Assembly (NCBI RefSeq): GCF_007995095.1
Contig: NZ_VOPY01000002.1
Location: forward strand, 682,001 to 746,000
DNA: 64,000 bases
DNA from: Flavisphingopyxis soli
GTDB taxonomy: Bacteria; Pseudomonadota; Alphaproteobacteria; Sphingomonadales; Sphingomonadaceae
Direction of reading: 5' to 3'
The position numbers and the translations under genes were made by a program. This document shows, piece after piece, positions 46,371 through 54,463 of the stretch (the stretch's first letter is position 1; each line of letters starts with the position of its first letter). The notes beneath the pieces are model-generated. The model had not been told where the DNA came from and made no database searches. It saw only the letters and a list, made by a program, of their open reading frames with translations.

Positions 46371-47012
46371 TCAAGGCAGCGCGATCAGCCCGCGGGCCTT
46401 CAGCGTGGTCAGCTGTCGGCTGACGGTTTCGATCGTCATTCCAAGGATGTCGGCGATCTGGCGCCGGCCGAACGGGAGTCGCAAGTCGTCGATCGGCCCC
46501 TTGCCCCCGGCGCAGCCGTGATCGACGAGCCGGTGCGACATTTCGAGGATGAAGGTGGCAACGCGCTCGCTCGCCGATTTTCGCGACAGCAGCAACATCC
46601 AGTCGCGGGCCAGGTCGAGTTCGCTGAAGGTTCGCTCGAGGATCTTGGTCTGAAGCTGGGGGTGGCTGCCCGAAAACGTCTCGAAAGCGCCGCGCGCAAA
46701 AACGCAGATTCGTGCGTCAGATAAGGCGACGACGCTCTGGTGGCTGACCGCGCTGAACGGGCGACCGATGAAATCGGCGGGGCAAAGGATGCCGACGATC
46801 TGCTCGCGGCCATCGTCGAGCGATTTGGTCACCTTGAGGACGCCCTCGACGACGTTAGCGACGACCAGCGATTCGGCCCCTTCCCACATCAGCGGCTCAC
46901 CCGCCTTCAACACCCGCGTGCGACCGATCGCATTGAGCGCCGCCAGTTCGTCGCCGTTCAGCGCGCCGCAGATCGCCCGGCTTCTGATCAGGCAGGTGTT
47001 ACACGGTAGCAT
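46371..47012 (-). CDS. fnrL: Crp/Fnr family oxygen-responsive regulator
   Basis: This is a 213-residue CRP-fold regulator. Cysteines C4, C7, C15 and C77 match the four ligands of the oxygen-labile [4Fe-4S] cluster in FNR proteins. The C-terminal HTH has the recognition helix MTIETVSRQLTTL, with the Glu-Thr-x-Ser-Arg pattern that reads TTGAT half-sites. The target box is upstream of ccoN. Several hundred bp of intergenic DNA lie before the gene, where autoregulation is possible but no clear anaerobox is visible. It could also be FixK-like, but the cysteines favour FNR. Confidence 0.93.
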   Translation of the reverse strand: MLPCNTCLIRSRAICGALNGDELAALNAIGRTRVLKAGEPLMWEGAESLVVANVVEGVLKVTKSLDDGREQIVGILCPADFIGRPFSAVSHQSVVALSDARICVFARGAFETFSGSHPQLQTKILERTFSELDLARDWMLLLSRKSASERVATFILEMSHRLVDHGCAGGKGPIDDLRLPFGRRQIADILGMTIETVSRQLTTLKARGLIALP

Positions 47013-47300
47013 TGGTGTTCCTAAATACCGGACCTGGACCGGACGCCTAGGTTCCGGTGTCGATGGTCACATTCTGGCCTCAACCGGGCATCGAGGTCAA
47101 ACGCCGGCCCGGGATGGCTGTATTGCGATGACGCCATTCAGGGCAGGCCGTTCAAGATCAACCGCCTCAAACAGACCATTTCGACGCTGTTCGAAAACTG
47201 ACACCGCGTCGCGCCAGGGTCCGGCTCCGGCGAAACCAGCTTCAGACGCGGTTATCCCCTGCCCCCGGTGGCGCTTGCGAACGAAAAGCAGCACGCGTGA
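47013..47300. other. Intergenic region upstream of the Fnr gene
   Basis: This 288-bp stretch contains only short, unsupported frames (for example a fragment ending RLKQTISTLFEN on the plus strand). No clear promoter element was recognised. It should hold the Fnr gene promoter and the end of the DUF2892 gene. Confidence 0.4.
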
Positions 47301-47498
47301 CTAGGTCTTGATCCCCAACAGGCGATAGGCCGGGCAGAACGCGAACAGGCTCGTCGCGATGAGAACAATTCCCACCACGCCGATGATCACGCGGACGGTC
47401 GGATAGGTCGACAAGGGGCCGCCGAAAAGGGCTGCCAGCGCGAGTGTGCCGCCAATCGCGCGAATAATCCGGTCATTGCGACCGACATTGGTTTTCAT
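47301..47498 (-). CDS. DUF2892 small membrane protein
   Basis: This is a 65-residue protein starting MKTNVGRNDRIIRAIGGTLA, with a conserved N-terminal basic segment, a hydrophobic hairpin and FAFCPAYRLLGIKT. This is the DUF2892/YgaP membrane-domain pattern. Its TM region alone, without a rhodanese domain, is common. Function unknown. It lies 18 bp downstream of the STAS-like gene. Confidence 0.85.
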   Translation of the reverse strand: MKTNVGRNDRIIRAIGGTLALAALFGGPLSTYPTVRVIIGVVGIVLIATSLFAFCPAYRLLGIKT

Positions 47499-47516
47499 GA
47501 TACTGTGACCTTCCTG

Positions 47517-48335
47517 TCAGGCATCGTTTTGGGCCAGGTCGTGCGACCGGGCTTGAACAGATTTGTTGTGTTGGGTGTCGAGCGGTTTGGCATTCAGCCA
47601 TCGCCACGCTTCGTCCTCGGCACAGGCCGCATAGGCGCGGATCTGACCCGGGATAAGGATGCTCGCGCCCTGCGCTGTCGCGGCCAGCCAGTGCGGCGCT
47701 CCGATCAGTGCATAGCGATCGAGATGGCCGAGCAGCGACCATTTCATGTGCAGATAATCGGCATCGCCAAGGTTTGACGCATCCATGCCCTCGAACTTGG
47801 TGAAACGCGCCAGCAGGCTGATCTTGGGGCTCTCGGCCAGCGCGCTTTCGATCGCTTGGGCAACGCGGTGGATGTCGGCGGCGGCAAGGCGACCGGCGAT
47901 GTCGAATGCCACGAGGTCGCTTCGGTCGGTGGCGATGATCGACAATGCGGGCTGGTGCGGCGAACCGCTTTCGCCTTTGACCCAGGCCAGCGCCAAATCG
48001 CGATCGGCGAGCGGATAGACTTCATAGGCGATGTGCGGCAGCAACGCGCTTTCGAGCTTGGCCGCGCGCCGCAGCCACGGCTGGTCGGCGACCACCGCGA
48101 CGCGTCCGAACGACGACAGCTTGCCCATCAGGGCGAACGACCGGTGCAGGTTGCTGGCGACGAACTGCGCGTCGAAGCCGGTGTAGTCGCCGACTTCGAT
48201 GTAGAGATGCGTCTTGTCGAAATCGGCCAGCGCGCCCTCGACCGCGCGATAGAGATCGTCGAGTTCCTTGGCGTCGAGATGGCCGGACACCTTGAACCCC
48301 ATCCGGTTTTCGTCGGTGAAAAGTGTTTCTAGCAT
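47517..48335 (-). CDS. STAS/SpoIIAA-like tandem protein
   Basis: This is a 272-residue protein with two SpoIIAA-like (STAS/SEC14) domains: residues about 1-122 (MGFKVSGHLDAKELDDLY ... VYPLADRDLALAWV) and about 130-247 (LVAFDIAGRLAAADIHRV ... YAACAEDEAWRWL). It may sense or bind small lipophilic ligands, as suggested for this family; no function is proven. A shared upstream motif lies 60-75 bp before its start. Confidence 0.75.
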   Translation of the reverse strand: MLETLFTDENRMGFKVSGHLDAKELDDLYRAVEGALADFDKTHLYIEVGDYTGFDAQFVASNLHRSFALMGKLSSFGRVAVVADQPWLRRAAKLESALLPHIAYEVYPLADRDLALAWVKGESGSPHQPALSIIATDRSDLVAFDIAGRLAAADIHRVAQAIESALAESPKISLLARFTKFEGMDASNLGDADYLHMKWSLLGHLDRYALIGAPHWLAATAQGASILIPGQIRAYAACAEDEAWRWLNAKPLDTQHNKSVQARSHDLAQNDA

Positions 48336-48395
48336 GACGGTCTCCTGGGCTCGCTTGGGTCCCGTTTACCCCTTCACGCGGGCGCGTGCGTTACG

Positions 48396-48408
48396 CATGT
48401 TTACGGAT
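48396..48408 (-). promoter_or_regulatory. Candidate stress-island motif upstream of STAS-like gene
   Basis: On the minus strand the sequence CCGTAAACATGCG lies about 61 bp before the STAS-like start. It resembles CCGTAACATTACC and CCGCAACATTACG found before two other stress genes. A shared regulator is inferred only. Confidence 0.4.
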
Positions 48409-48437
48409 GGGTCGCGCGTTTCCGCTTGCCCCGCCAC

Positions 48438-48914
48438 CTAGCCCCCGTCGGCTTCGGGTCGGACGATCAGGACCGAACATTTGGCATGGCGCGCGACCTT
48501 GGCGGCGTTGCTGCCGAGCAGATAGTCCTTCATCGCGGGCCGGTGCGATGCCATCACGATCAGGTCGATGTCCTTCGCACGCGCGGTGTCGAGAATGCCG
48601 GTATAGACTGTGCCCGACGTGACCATCGTCTCGAGCGACGGGAAATCGGGAATGCTCTCGGCGACGAGCGAGACCAGCCGGGCGTCGGCGAGATCGTGGA
48701 GGACACGATAGCCCGGCAGCGAATAGGCAACTCCCTGGGCGATCGCCTCGATATCGCGCAACACCGTCAGCACGGTTACCTTCGCAGAAGATGCCCTGGC
48801 CAGTTCGCGCGCGGTCGGGAGCGCGATCTGCCATGACGACGGTTCGTCGATATCGACGGGGATCAGGATGCGGCGGAATCCCGAAGGACCCGATGGATGG
48901 CTAGACGACGGCAC
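48438..48914 (-). CDS. Universal stress protein
   Basis: This is a 158-residue single-domain UspA. The N-terminus (RRILIPVDIDEPSSWQIALPT) and the ATP-binding loop pattern LGSNAAKVARHAKCSVLIVRP fit the family, with the Gly-Ser-x-x-x-x-Val region giving G-2X-G-9X-G(S/T)-like spacing. It overlaps the VIT1/CCC1 gene by 14 bases, so the two are co-transcribed. Confidence 0.9.
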   Translation of the reverse strand: MPSSSHPSGPSGFRRILIPVDIDEPSSWQIALPTARELARASSAKVTVLTVLRDIEAIAQGVAYSLPGYRVLHDLADARLVSLVAESIPDFPSLETMVTSGTVYTGILDTARAKDIDLIVMASHRPAMKDYLLGSNAAKVARHAKCSVLIVRPEADGG

Positions 48915-49602
48915 CGACTAATCTCCCGATAATGGCTGTGACAAGCATCGCGATCGCGCCCCAGAACGTGACCCGGATGACGGCGCGGCCGACGGGGGCA
49001 CTTCCCGCGACCGCGCCGAGCGCTCCCAGCAGGGCAAGGAACAGCAACGCGGCAATCGCTTCGGCAGCGACGAGCCGGCCGAGCGGCACCATCACGACTA
49101 TTGCGAGCGGCAACGCCGCCCCTGCGGTAAACGTCGCCGCCGAAGCCAGCGCCGCCTGGATCGGACGCGCCGCGGTAGCGGTCGACAGGCCAAGCTCGTC
49201 GCGGGCATGCGCGGCCAGCGCGTCGCCCGCGGTCAGCTCCTCGGCGACCGTTGCGGCCAGCTCGTCGCTCAGCCCGCGTTGCACATAGATGTTCGTCAAT
49301 TCGCGCAGCTCGGCCTCGGGGGTTGCGGCCAGCTCGGCGCGTTCGCGTCCCAGGTCGGCCTTTTCGGTATCGGCCTGCGAGCTGACCGAGACATATTCAC
49401 CCGCGGCCATCGACATCGCACCGGCGACCAGGCCGGCCGCACCGGCAATCAGGATATCGCCGCGCGCCGCCGACGCCGACGCCACACCGACGATCAGGCT
49501 GGCGGTCGAGACGATACCGTCGTTCGCGCCCAGCACGGCCGCGCGAAGCCAGCCGATACGCGTGACACGGTGGCGCTCAGCGGCCGAATGCAAATGCGGC
49601 AT
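48901..49602 (-). CDS. VIT1/CCC1 family transporter
   Basis: This is a 233-residue predicted iron/manganese transporter of the CCC1/VIT1 family. It starts MPHLHSAAERHRVTRIGWLR from ATG 49602; a longer frame lacks a better start. Conserved motifs are RAAVLGANDGIVSTASLIVG and AGEYVSVSSQADTEKADLGRE, with several C-terminal helices. It may help limit free iron under stress (inference). Confidence 0.85.
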   Translation of the reverse strand: MPHLHSAAERHRVTRIGWLRAAVLGANDGIVSTASLIVGVASASAARGDILIAGAAGLVAGAMSMAAGEYVSVSSQADTEKADLGRERAELAATPEAELRELTNIYVQRGLSDELAATVAEELTAGDALAAHARDELGLSTATAARPIQAALASAATFTAGAALPLAIVVMVPLGRLVAAEAIAALLFLALLGALGAVAGSAPVGRAVIRVTFWGAIAMLVTAIIGRLVGAVV

Positions 49603-49680
49603 GAGCGGTTCCTTTTGCGTGCGGGAAGGGAAAGGCGGCGGCACTGTATGAGCAGCCATGCCAGTCTGGTTGATCGATCG

Positions 49681-50487
49681 TCAATTTTCATGCGCCAGCA
49701 GCAGCGGGACCGGGCTGTGTTCGAGCAAGCGCTCGGTCGTGCCGCCGAACAGGCGCTCGCGCAGCGGCGAGTGATCGTAGGCGCCAAGGACGCACAACGA
49801 TGCGCCGATCGCCTCGGCCTCGTCGAGCAAATATGTCGAAACGGGCATGGTGGGGTTCTCGATCATCTTGATCTCGGCCCCGATATCGTGACGCGAGAGA
49901 TAGACCGCCGCCTCAGTCGCGTCTCCCGAATCGCCGCGCTCGGCAACCGATATGATGGTCACTTTCGATGCCATGCGCAGCAGCGGCAGCGACGCCTGCA
50001 ACGCCTGGTTGGCGGAGGCCGAGCCATCCCAGGCGACGAGCGCCGGTCCGCGCGGATCGAACGACGTCACGCCGGCCGGCACGGCGAGCAGCGGAATGTC
50101 CTGTTTGCGTGCGAGCTTCGCCGGCAAATGTTGGTCGCTGCCCGATCGTTCGGATGGCCTGGTGTTGATCACGATCAGGTCGATCAGCGCGCTGTTGCGT
50201 TCGATGCTCGCGGCAAAGTCGCCGTTGTCCTCGATCCAGCTGTACGGCAGTCCCTCGACCTTCAGGCGTTGCTCGACCACAGTTCGGTTGACCGATCGCT
50301 GCTCGGTGTCTTCGACGAAGATGATACCGGCTGAAAAAGCGCTGTATTCGTCCGACACCACAACCGGATAATCGATCACGTCGAGGCAGTAGAGATGCCC
50401 GTCGAGCGCCCGAACCGCATCGAACGCGCACTGGAGCCGCGCCTCCTGTCCCGGGTCGTCGTGGACCATTACGAGTATGTTTTTCAT
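49681..50487 (-). CDS. Universal stress protein, tandem domains
   Basis: This is a 268-residue protein with two UspA domains. The N-terminus (MKNILVMVHDDPGQEARL) forms the first and GPALVAWDGSASANQALQAS begins the second. The C-terminal ATP-binding-type motif GAYDHSPLRERLFGGTTERL is intact. It lies 79 bp from the VIT1/CCC1 gene and is read on the same strand. Confidence 0.9.
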   Translation of the reverse strand: MKNILVMVHDDPGQEARLQCAFDAVRALDGHLYCLDVIDYPVVVSDEYSAFSAGIIFVEDTEQRSVNRTVVEQRLKVEGLPYSWIEDNGDFAASIERNSALIDLIVINTRPSERSGSDQHLPAKLARKQDIPLLAVPAGVTSFDPRGPALVAWDGSASANQALQASLPLLRMASKVTIISVAERGDSGDATEAAVYLSRHDIGAEIKMIENPTMPVSTYLLDEAEAIGASLCVLGAYDHSPLRERLFGGTTERLLEHSPVPLLLAHEN

Positions 50488-50556
50488 GATCCTGATCTCC
50501 CAATGAATGAGGCGGCGCTTGCTGCCATGCGCGGGCCGCCCCGATCGCGTGCGGCC

Positions 50557-51207
50557 TCAGCCGACGATGATGTTGTCCTCGACGTGGTTCACACCGGGCG
50601 CCGACCAGGCGGCACGCTCGGCGATGCCGCGCTCGTGCCAGCTATTCACCCGGCCACCGAGCCGGATCTTGTGGCCGTCGGCAACGACGTTGACCTTGCT
50701 GCTTTCGAGGTGCGCCTGGCGCTTGAAAGCATCCTCGATGCGGCGCTTGATGTCGCCGGTATCGACCGATTGCTCGATCCGGACCAGGTTGGCGATCCCC
50801 GTCACGCCCGAGATTTTCGACGCCGCCTTGAAGGCCCGCTGTTTCTGGTAATTCCAGTCCACCTCGCCGGTCAGTTTGACGACGCCCTTTTCGACGGTCA
50901 CGTCGATCCGGTCATCGGGTACCAGCGGATCCCATGACATGACAGCGCTCACCCGCTGGGCGATTTCGCTATCGGCGGTCTTGGACTGAAAGTCATAGCG
51001 GACGGTCAGCTCCTCGGCGATCGCCTTGACGCCCTTGACCCGGCGGGTCGCTTTTTCCGCGGCGACCTTCTCGGTATAGCTCTGGACGATCCCGGACAGC
51101 GTGACGACGCCGTCGGTAACGGCGACGCCGATTTCGGCGTGATCGACACTGGGTTCCCAGGCGAGCTCGTCGAGGACGTCACGCTGTAACTGGCTGTCGG
51201 TCTTCAT
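50557..51207 (-). CDS. BON domain protein (three BON repeats)
   Basis: This is a 216-residue protein from ATG 51207 (MKTDSQLQRDVLDELAWEP) with three consecutive BON domains (about 1-70, 77-145, 146-216). Each has the GVVTLSG / GVVKLTGEV / KIRLGGRV turn. There is no signal peptide, so it appears cytoplasmic. BON proteins are often osmotic or stress induced. It overlaps the preceding histidine-kinase-like gene by 29 bases. Confidence 0.85.
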   Translation of the reverse strand: MKTDSQLQRDVLDELAWEPSVDHAEIGVAVTDGVVTLSGIVQSYTEKVAAEKATRRVKGVKAIAEELTVRYDFQSKTADSEIAQRVSAVMSWDPLVPDDRIDVTVEKGVVKLTGEVDWNYQKQRAFKAASKISGVTGIANLVRIEQSVDTGDIKRRIEDAFKRQAHLESSKVNVVADGHKIRLGGRVNSWHERGIAERAAWSAPGVNHVEDNIIVG

Positions 51208-51880
51208 GGTACATCTCCTCGGGGGTTGGGGACGGGCAGGCGCTGCCTTGCCGACGCCCATCGGTGCGGACAGGGAGGCTGAGCGCGACGGCAAGTCCGC
51301 CGCCGGGCAGCTTGCGGACTTTAAGCGAGCCGCCGGCACCTCGGGCGAGGCGCTCAAGGCGCAACAGTCCGTGTCCCGAATAGCTCGGCCGCTGCCGGGC
51401 GATCTGGGCATGGCCGTCATCGGCGATCATCAGCCAATCGGTGTCGCCCGCCCGGCGGGTACGGATCCGCACGCCATGCGCGCCGACGGCGTGCTTGCGC
51501 GTGTTGGTGATCAGTTCGACCAGCACGGTTTCGAGATCGTCCAGCGACATTGGCACCTCGCCCTGGCCCGCGGCAAGATCGAGCGACAGCGCCAGGTCGC
51601 CACCGGTGACCGCGCGCAGGAACGGCATCAAGTCGCCGATCGCACTGTCTAGGTCGCACTGTTTCGCTTCGGTTTCCGGTTCGGCTTGCGCCCGCAACAG
51701 TGCGTTGCAAATCTCGCCGCCGCGGCGAACCGCGGTCTCGAGCGAGGCAAGCAACTCGCGCCGCCGCTGTGCCTCCTGCGTTTCTTCCAGCAGGCGGGTG
51801 GCCGACGCGACGACCCCCAGGATATTGCGCAGGTCGTGAACGCCGTCGCGCGGGTTCGAAAAAGACATTTGCGGGGGCAT
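51179..51880 (-). CDS. Small histidine kinase-like ATPase protein
   Basis: This is a 233-residue protein without transmembrane segments. A HisKA-type box HDLRNILGVVASATRL near residue 15 is followed by a HATPase domain with N-box LVELITNTRKHAVGAHG and G-box-like SGHGLLRLERLARGAGG. It lacks a sensor or receiver domain. The signal and partner are unknown; it could phosphorylate a regulator such as FixJ or act as an anti-sigma-like ATPase. The C-terminal end overlaps the BON gene by 29 bases. Confidence 0.75.
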   Translation of the reverse strand: MPPQMSFSNPRDGVHDLRNILGVVASATRLLEETQEAQRRRELLASLETAVRRGGEICNALLRAQAEPETEAKQCDLDSAIGDLMPFLRAVTGGDLALSLDLAAGQGEVPMSLDDLETVLVELITNTRKHAVGAHGVRIRTRRAGDTDWLMIADDGHAQIARQRPSYSGHGLLRLERLARGAGGSLKVRKLPGGGLAVALSLPVRTDGRRQGSACPSPTPEEMYHEDRQPVTA

Positions 51881-52092
51881 TGGTGTCGTCCTCCTGCGAA
51901 AATCGCTGTGCCGTCTACCGCGACGTCGACCGCCCCGACGTGCTCGCTGGCGTTCGTTACCTCGGGAGCCATGATGCGCGGTGCGGCGCGATGATTGAGA
52001 GACGATAATGCGGAGCGAACAGCGATGTGAGAATCAGGGATACTACTAGGGTGCGCTGCGAGCGGTTCGTGGCGCCGCCACCAGTCAGCCCT

Positions 52093-52105
52093 CCGTAACA
52101 TTACC
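52093..52105 (+). promoter_or_regulatory. Candidate stress-island motif in divergent kinase/hypothetical promoter
   Basis: CCGTAACATTACC lies 58 bp before the plus-strand gene at 52163, in the divergent region shared with the kinase-like gene. The related form CCCCAATATTACC occurs before the UspA gene at 55641 at a similar distance. TTACGTAG lies 25-32 bp downstream of the motif. Confidence 0.4.
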
Positions 52106-52162
52106 AATGCTCTGCAAAGCGCCACGCAGTTACGTAGAGCAGTCCCAGTGGAGGAGAGCGAT

Positions 52163-52537
52163 ATGCAATGGCAATCGATACGGCTAGAGCTAGCGCGAAC
52201 GGAGGAGTTTCCCCAAGGCTCTGCGTCGCGTGCCTATCTCGTTCACTTGCCCCTGAACAATGATGGAACGGTCGATCTCGACGAGCTCGACCGCTCGCGC
52301 CCTTCGGCTACCGTCCGTCGTTTCTGGCCCAACGAGCGAGACATTAGCGGTTATGTCATTCGGACCGAAAATGGCTGGGCGTTTTCCTACCGCGTCGGCG
52401 ACGACGATGACGAGCAGCTCTACCACCTCGAAACGCACAGGATCGTCGAGGGCGAGTATCTGACCATTCACGAACCCGATGGCAGCACGTTGCCGTTTCG
52501 CGTCGCTCGGATCATCCCGCTGGACGGAACCGGCTAA
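52163..52537 (+). CDS. Hypothetical protein convergent with fixJ
   Basis: This is a 124-residue soluble acidic protein starting MQWQSIRLELARTEEFPQG. GGAGAG precedes the ATG by about 5 bases. Recurrent elements are WPNERDISGYVIRT and HEPDGSTLPFRVARI. It has no signal peptide or membrane segment, and I do not recognise it. It is convergent with fixJ and their stops overlap by 4 bases. The regulation may be shared with the oxygen/stress island. Confidence 0.7.
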   Translation: MQWQSIRLELARTEEFPQGSASRAYLVHLPLNNDGTVDLDELDRSRPSATVRRFWPNERDISGYVIRTENGWAFSYRVGDDDDEQLYHLETHRIVEGEYLTIHEPDGSTLPFRVARIIPLDGTG

Positions 52538-53148
52538 TCGCTGCCTTGCGCAGCAAAAGCGACCCTTAGCGCATCCGCGAGGCTGCGTGCATCCAGCTTT
52601 TCCATCAGGTTGGCCCGGTGCACTTCGACCGTCCGCGCGCTGATGCCCAGGTCAAAGGCGATCGTCTTGTTGGGATGGCCGTTGGCGAGACCGTCCATGA
52701 CTTCGCGCTCGCGCGGTGTCAGCGCATTGAGACGCAGCCTCGCCTCGGTCGCTTTCTGTTTGACCTGTTCGCCATCCTCGAGCCGGTTGCGCCCGTGCAT
52801 CAAAGCATCCAGCAGATCCTCGCGACGATAAGGCTTTTCGAGGAAATCGACCGCGCCCGCCTTCATCGCCCGGACCGCCAGTCCGATATCGCCATGGCCG
52901 GTAACGACGATGACGGGAAACGCCAGACCGCGTTCCTTCAAGACGCTCTGGACTTCAAGGCCGTCGCGCCCCGGCATCCGGATATCGAGCAGGACGCACC
53001 CAGGCGTCAGCGACCCGGCTTCCTTCAGGAAATCGTCACCGCTCTCGAACGCCTGCGACGGCAGCCGCTCGGTATCGAGCAGGAATTTGAGCGAGCGGCG
53101 AACCGAGGCGTCGTCATCGACAATATAGATACAGTGGTCCTGGCTCAT
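52534..53148 (-). CDS. fixJ: FixJ family response regulator
   Basis: This is a 204-residue two-domain regulator. The receiver domain has the acidic pocket in IYIVDDDASVRR and the phosphoacceptor Asp55 in CVLLDIRMPG. The LuxR-type HTH has LTPREREVMDGLANGHPNKT. It overlaps fixL by 4 bases. FixJ phosphorylated by FixL activates fixK-type genes at low oxygen in known systems. Confidence 0.93.
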   Translation of the reverse strand: MSQDHCIYIVDDDASVRRSLKFLLDTERLPSQAFESGDDFLKEAGSLTPGCVLLDIRMPGRDGLEVQSVLKERGLAFPVIVVTGHGDIGLAVRAMKAGAVDFLEKPYRREDLLDALMHGRNRLEDGEQVKQKATEARLRLNALTPREREVMDGLANGHPNKTIAFDLGISARTVEVHRANLMEKLDARSLADALRVAFAAQGSD

Positions 53149-54347
53149 GTCTCTACCTTGGTGTCGTCGAAGTGCGGCAGCGTGAAATGGAAGGCGGTGC
53201 CGCCAATCGGCGACGGCTCGGCCCAGATACGCCCGCCATGCCCCACGACGATGGTGTGGCAGATCGACAGGCCCAGTCCCATGCCAGTCGGCTTGGTCGT
53301 CTCGAACGGCTGAAAAAGACGCCGGGCGATTCGCGGCTCGAGTCCGGGGCCGGTGTCGGCGACGATGATCTCGCTCATCTTACCGTCGATCGCGCGGGTG
53401 ACCACTTCGATCGCCTTGCTGCGCGTCTCGGACATCGCCTCGGTCGCGTTGCGCAGCAGGTTGACGAGCACTTGCTGGATCTGGATCCGATCGACCAGCA
53501 CGTCTTCGGCGGCTTCGTCCAGGCGCACTGCCGTGGCGATTCCCCTGCCTGCACCGTCGGCGAGCGCCAGCGCGATCGATTCGTCGATGATAGTGCCGAG
53601 CGTCGCACGAACGCGCGTGGTTTCACCGTGTTTGATGAATTCTCGCAAATGCCGGATGATGTCGCCCGCTCGCTCGACTTCGTCGGCACACAGCGACAAT
53701 GCCTCGCGCACCGTCGAGTGTTCGCCAACCCCCTGCTGCGCCAACACGGCCGAGGCGGTTTCGACGTAATTGGTGATCGCCGCCAGCGGCTGGTTGAGCT
53801 CGTGTGCCAGCGACGTCGCCAGCGTCCCCATCTGCGAAATACGGGCGACATGCGCCAGTTCCGATTGCAGGACGTGGAGCCTCCTGGTCCTTTCGTGACG
53901 CTCGGTCAGGTCGCGGATAATGCCAGTAAATATCCGTATGCCATCCACCTCGGCCTCGCCGATCGAGAGATCGATCGGAAACGTCGTTCCGTCGCGGCGA
54001 CGCGCGGTGGTGACGCGCCCCTTGCCGATAATCTGCGCGTTGCCTGTTTCGCGATAGCGGCGCAGATAGCCGTCATGCCGTTCGTGATCGGGCGAGGGCA
54101 TCAAGGTATTGACGTTTTCGCCGATCAGCTCGCCGGCAAGATAGCCGAACATCTTTTCCGCCGCGGGGCTGAATGCGATCATGAATCCCGTTTCATCGAT
54201 GACGATCATCGCGTCGGGAACGGTATCGATGATCGACTGGAAATAGGTGTCGTCGCGGAACAGACTTGTCATGCCGGCCTCGGCAGCGTTGGTCGCCTTA
54301 TCCTGGCCTGGTCGCTGCTGCGGCCGGTCGAGTGACTTTTCAGGCAT
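53145..54347 (-). CDS. fixL: Oxygen-sensor histidine kinase FixL
   Basis: This is a 400-residue protein with a PAS domain (about residues 31-150), a DHp and a HATPase domain. The haem-binding PAS residues of Bradyrhizobium FixL are aligned: His91 in ERHDGYLRRY (proximal His), R97 and R111 in IIGKGRVTTARRRDG, which match FixL R206/R220. The phosphoacceptor is His182 in AHELNQPLAA. There is no N-terminal membrane segment, unlike some FixL proteins. It is the first gene of the fixLJ pair. Confidence 0.93.
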   Translation of the reverse strand: MPEKSLDRPQQRPGQDKATNAAEAGMTSLFRDDTYFQSIIDTVPDAMIVIDETGFMIAFSPAAEKMFGYLAGELIGENVNTLMPSPDHERHDGYLRRYRETGNAQIIGKGRVTTARRRDGTTFPIDLSIGEAEVDGIRIFTGIIRDLTERHERTRRLHVLQSELAHVARISQMGTLATSLAHELNQPLAAITNYVETASAVLAQQGVGEHSTVREALSLCADEVERAGDIIRHLREFIKHGETTRVRATLGTIIDESIALALADGAGRGIATAVRLDEAAEDVLVDRIQIQQVLVNLLRNATEAMSETRSKAIEVVTRAIDGKMSEIIVADTGPGLEPRIARRLFQPFETTKPTGMGLGLSICHTIVVGHGGRIWAEPSPIGGTAFHFTLPHFDDTKVET

Positions 54348-54463
54348 GCTGCATTCCCGCGTCGATTGACAGGCATCATAGCATTCCCTTCTGTCGGACC
54401 CTATGTATTTAATCGATGACCAATTGATTTGGCCGGTTCGTCGGCCTGTTGGTCAAAGCCAGA

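Noticed and set aside
47013-47300. Short plus-strand frame ending RLKQTISTLFEN.
   Set aside because: It has no start with a ribosome-binding site and no resemblance to a protein family; treated as non-coding.
50165-50178. TTGATCACGATCAG, an FNR-box-like sequence inside the UspA gene at 49681-50487.
   Set aside because: It lies well inside coding sequence, has one mismatch from the dyad and no gene start nearby, so it is more likely chance codon use.
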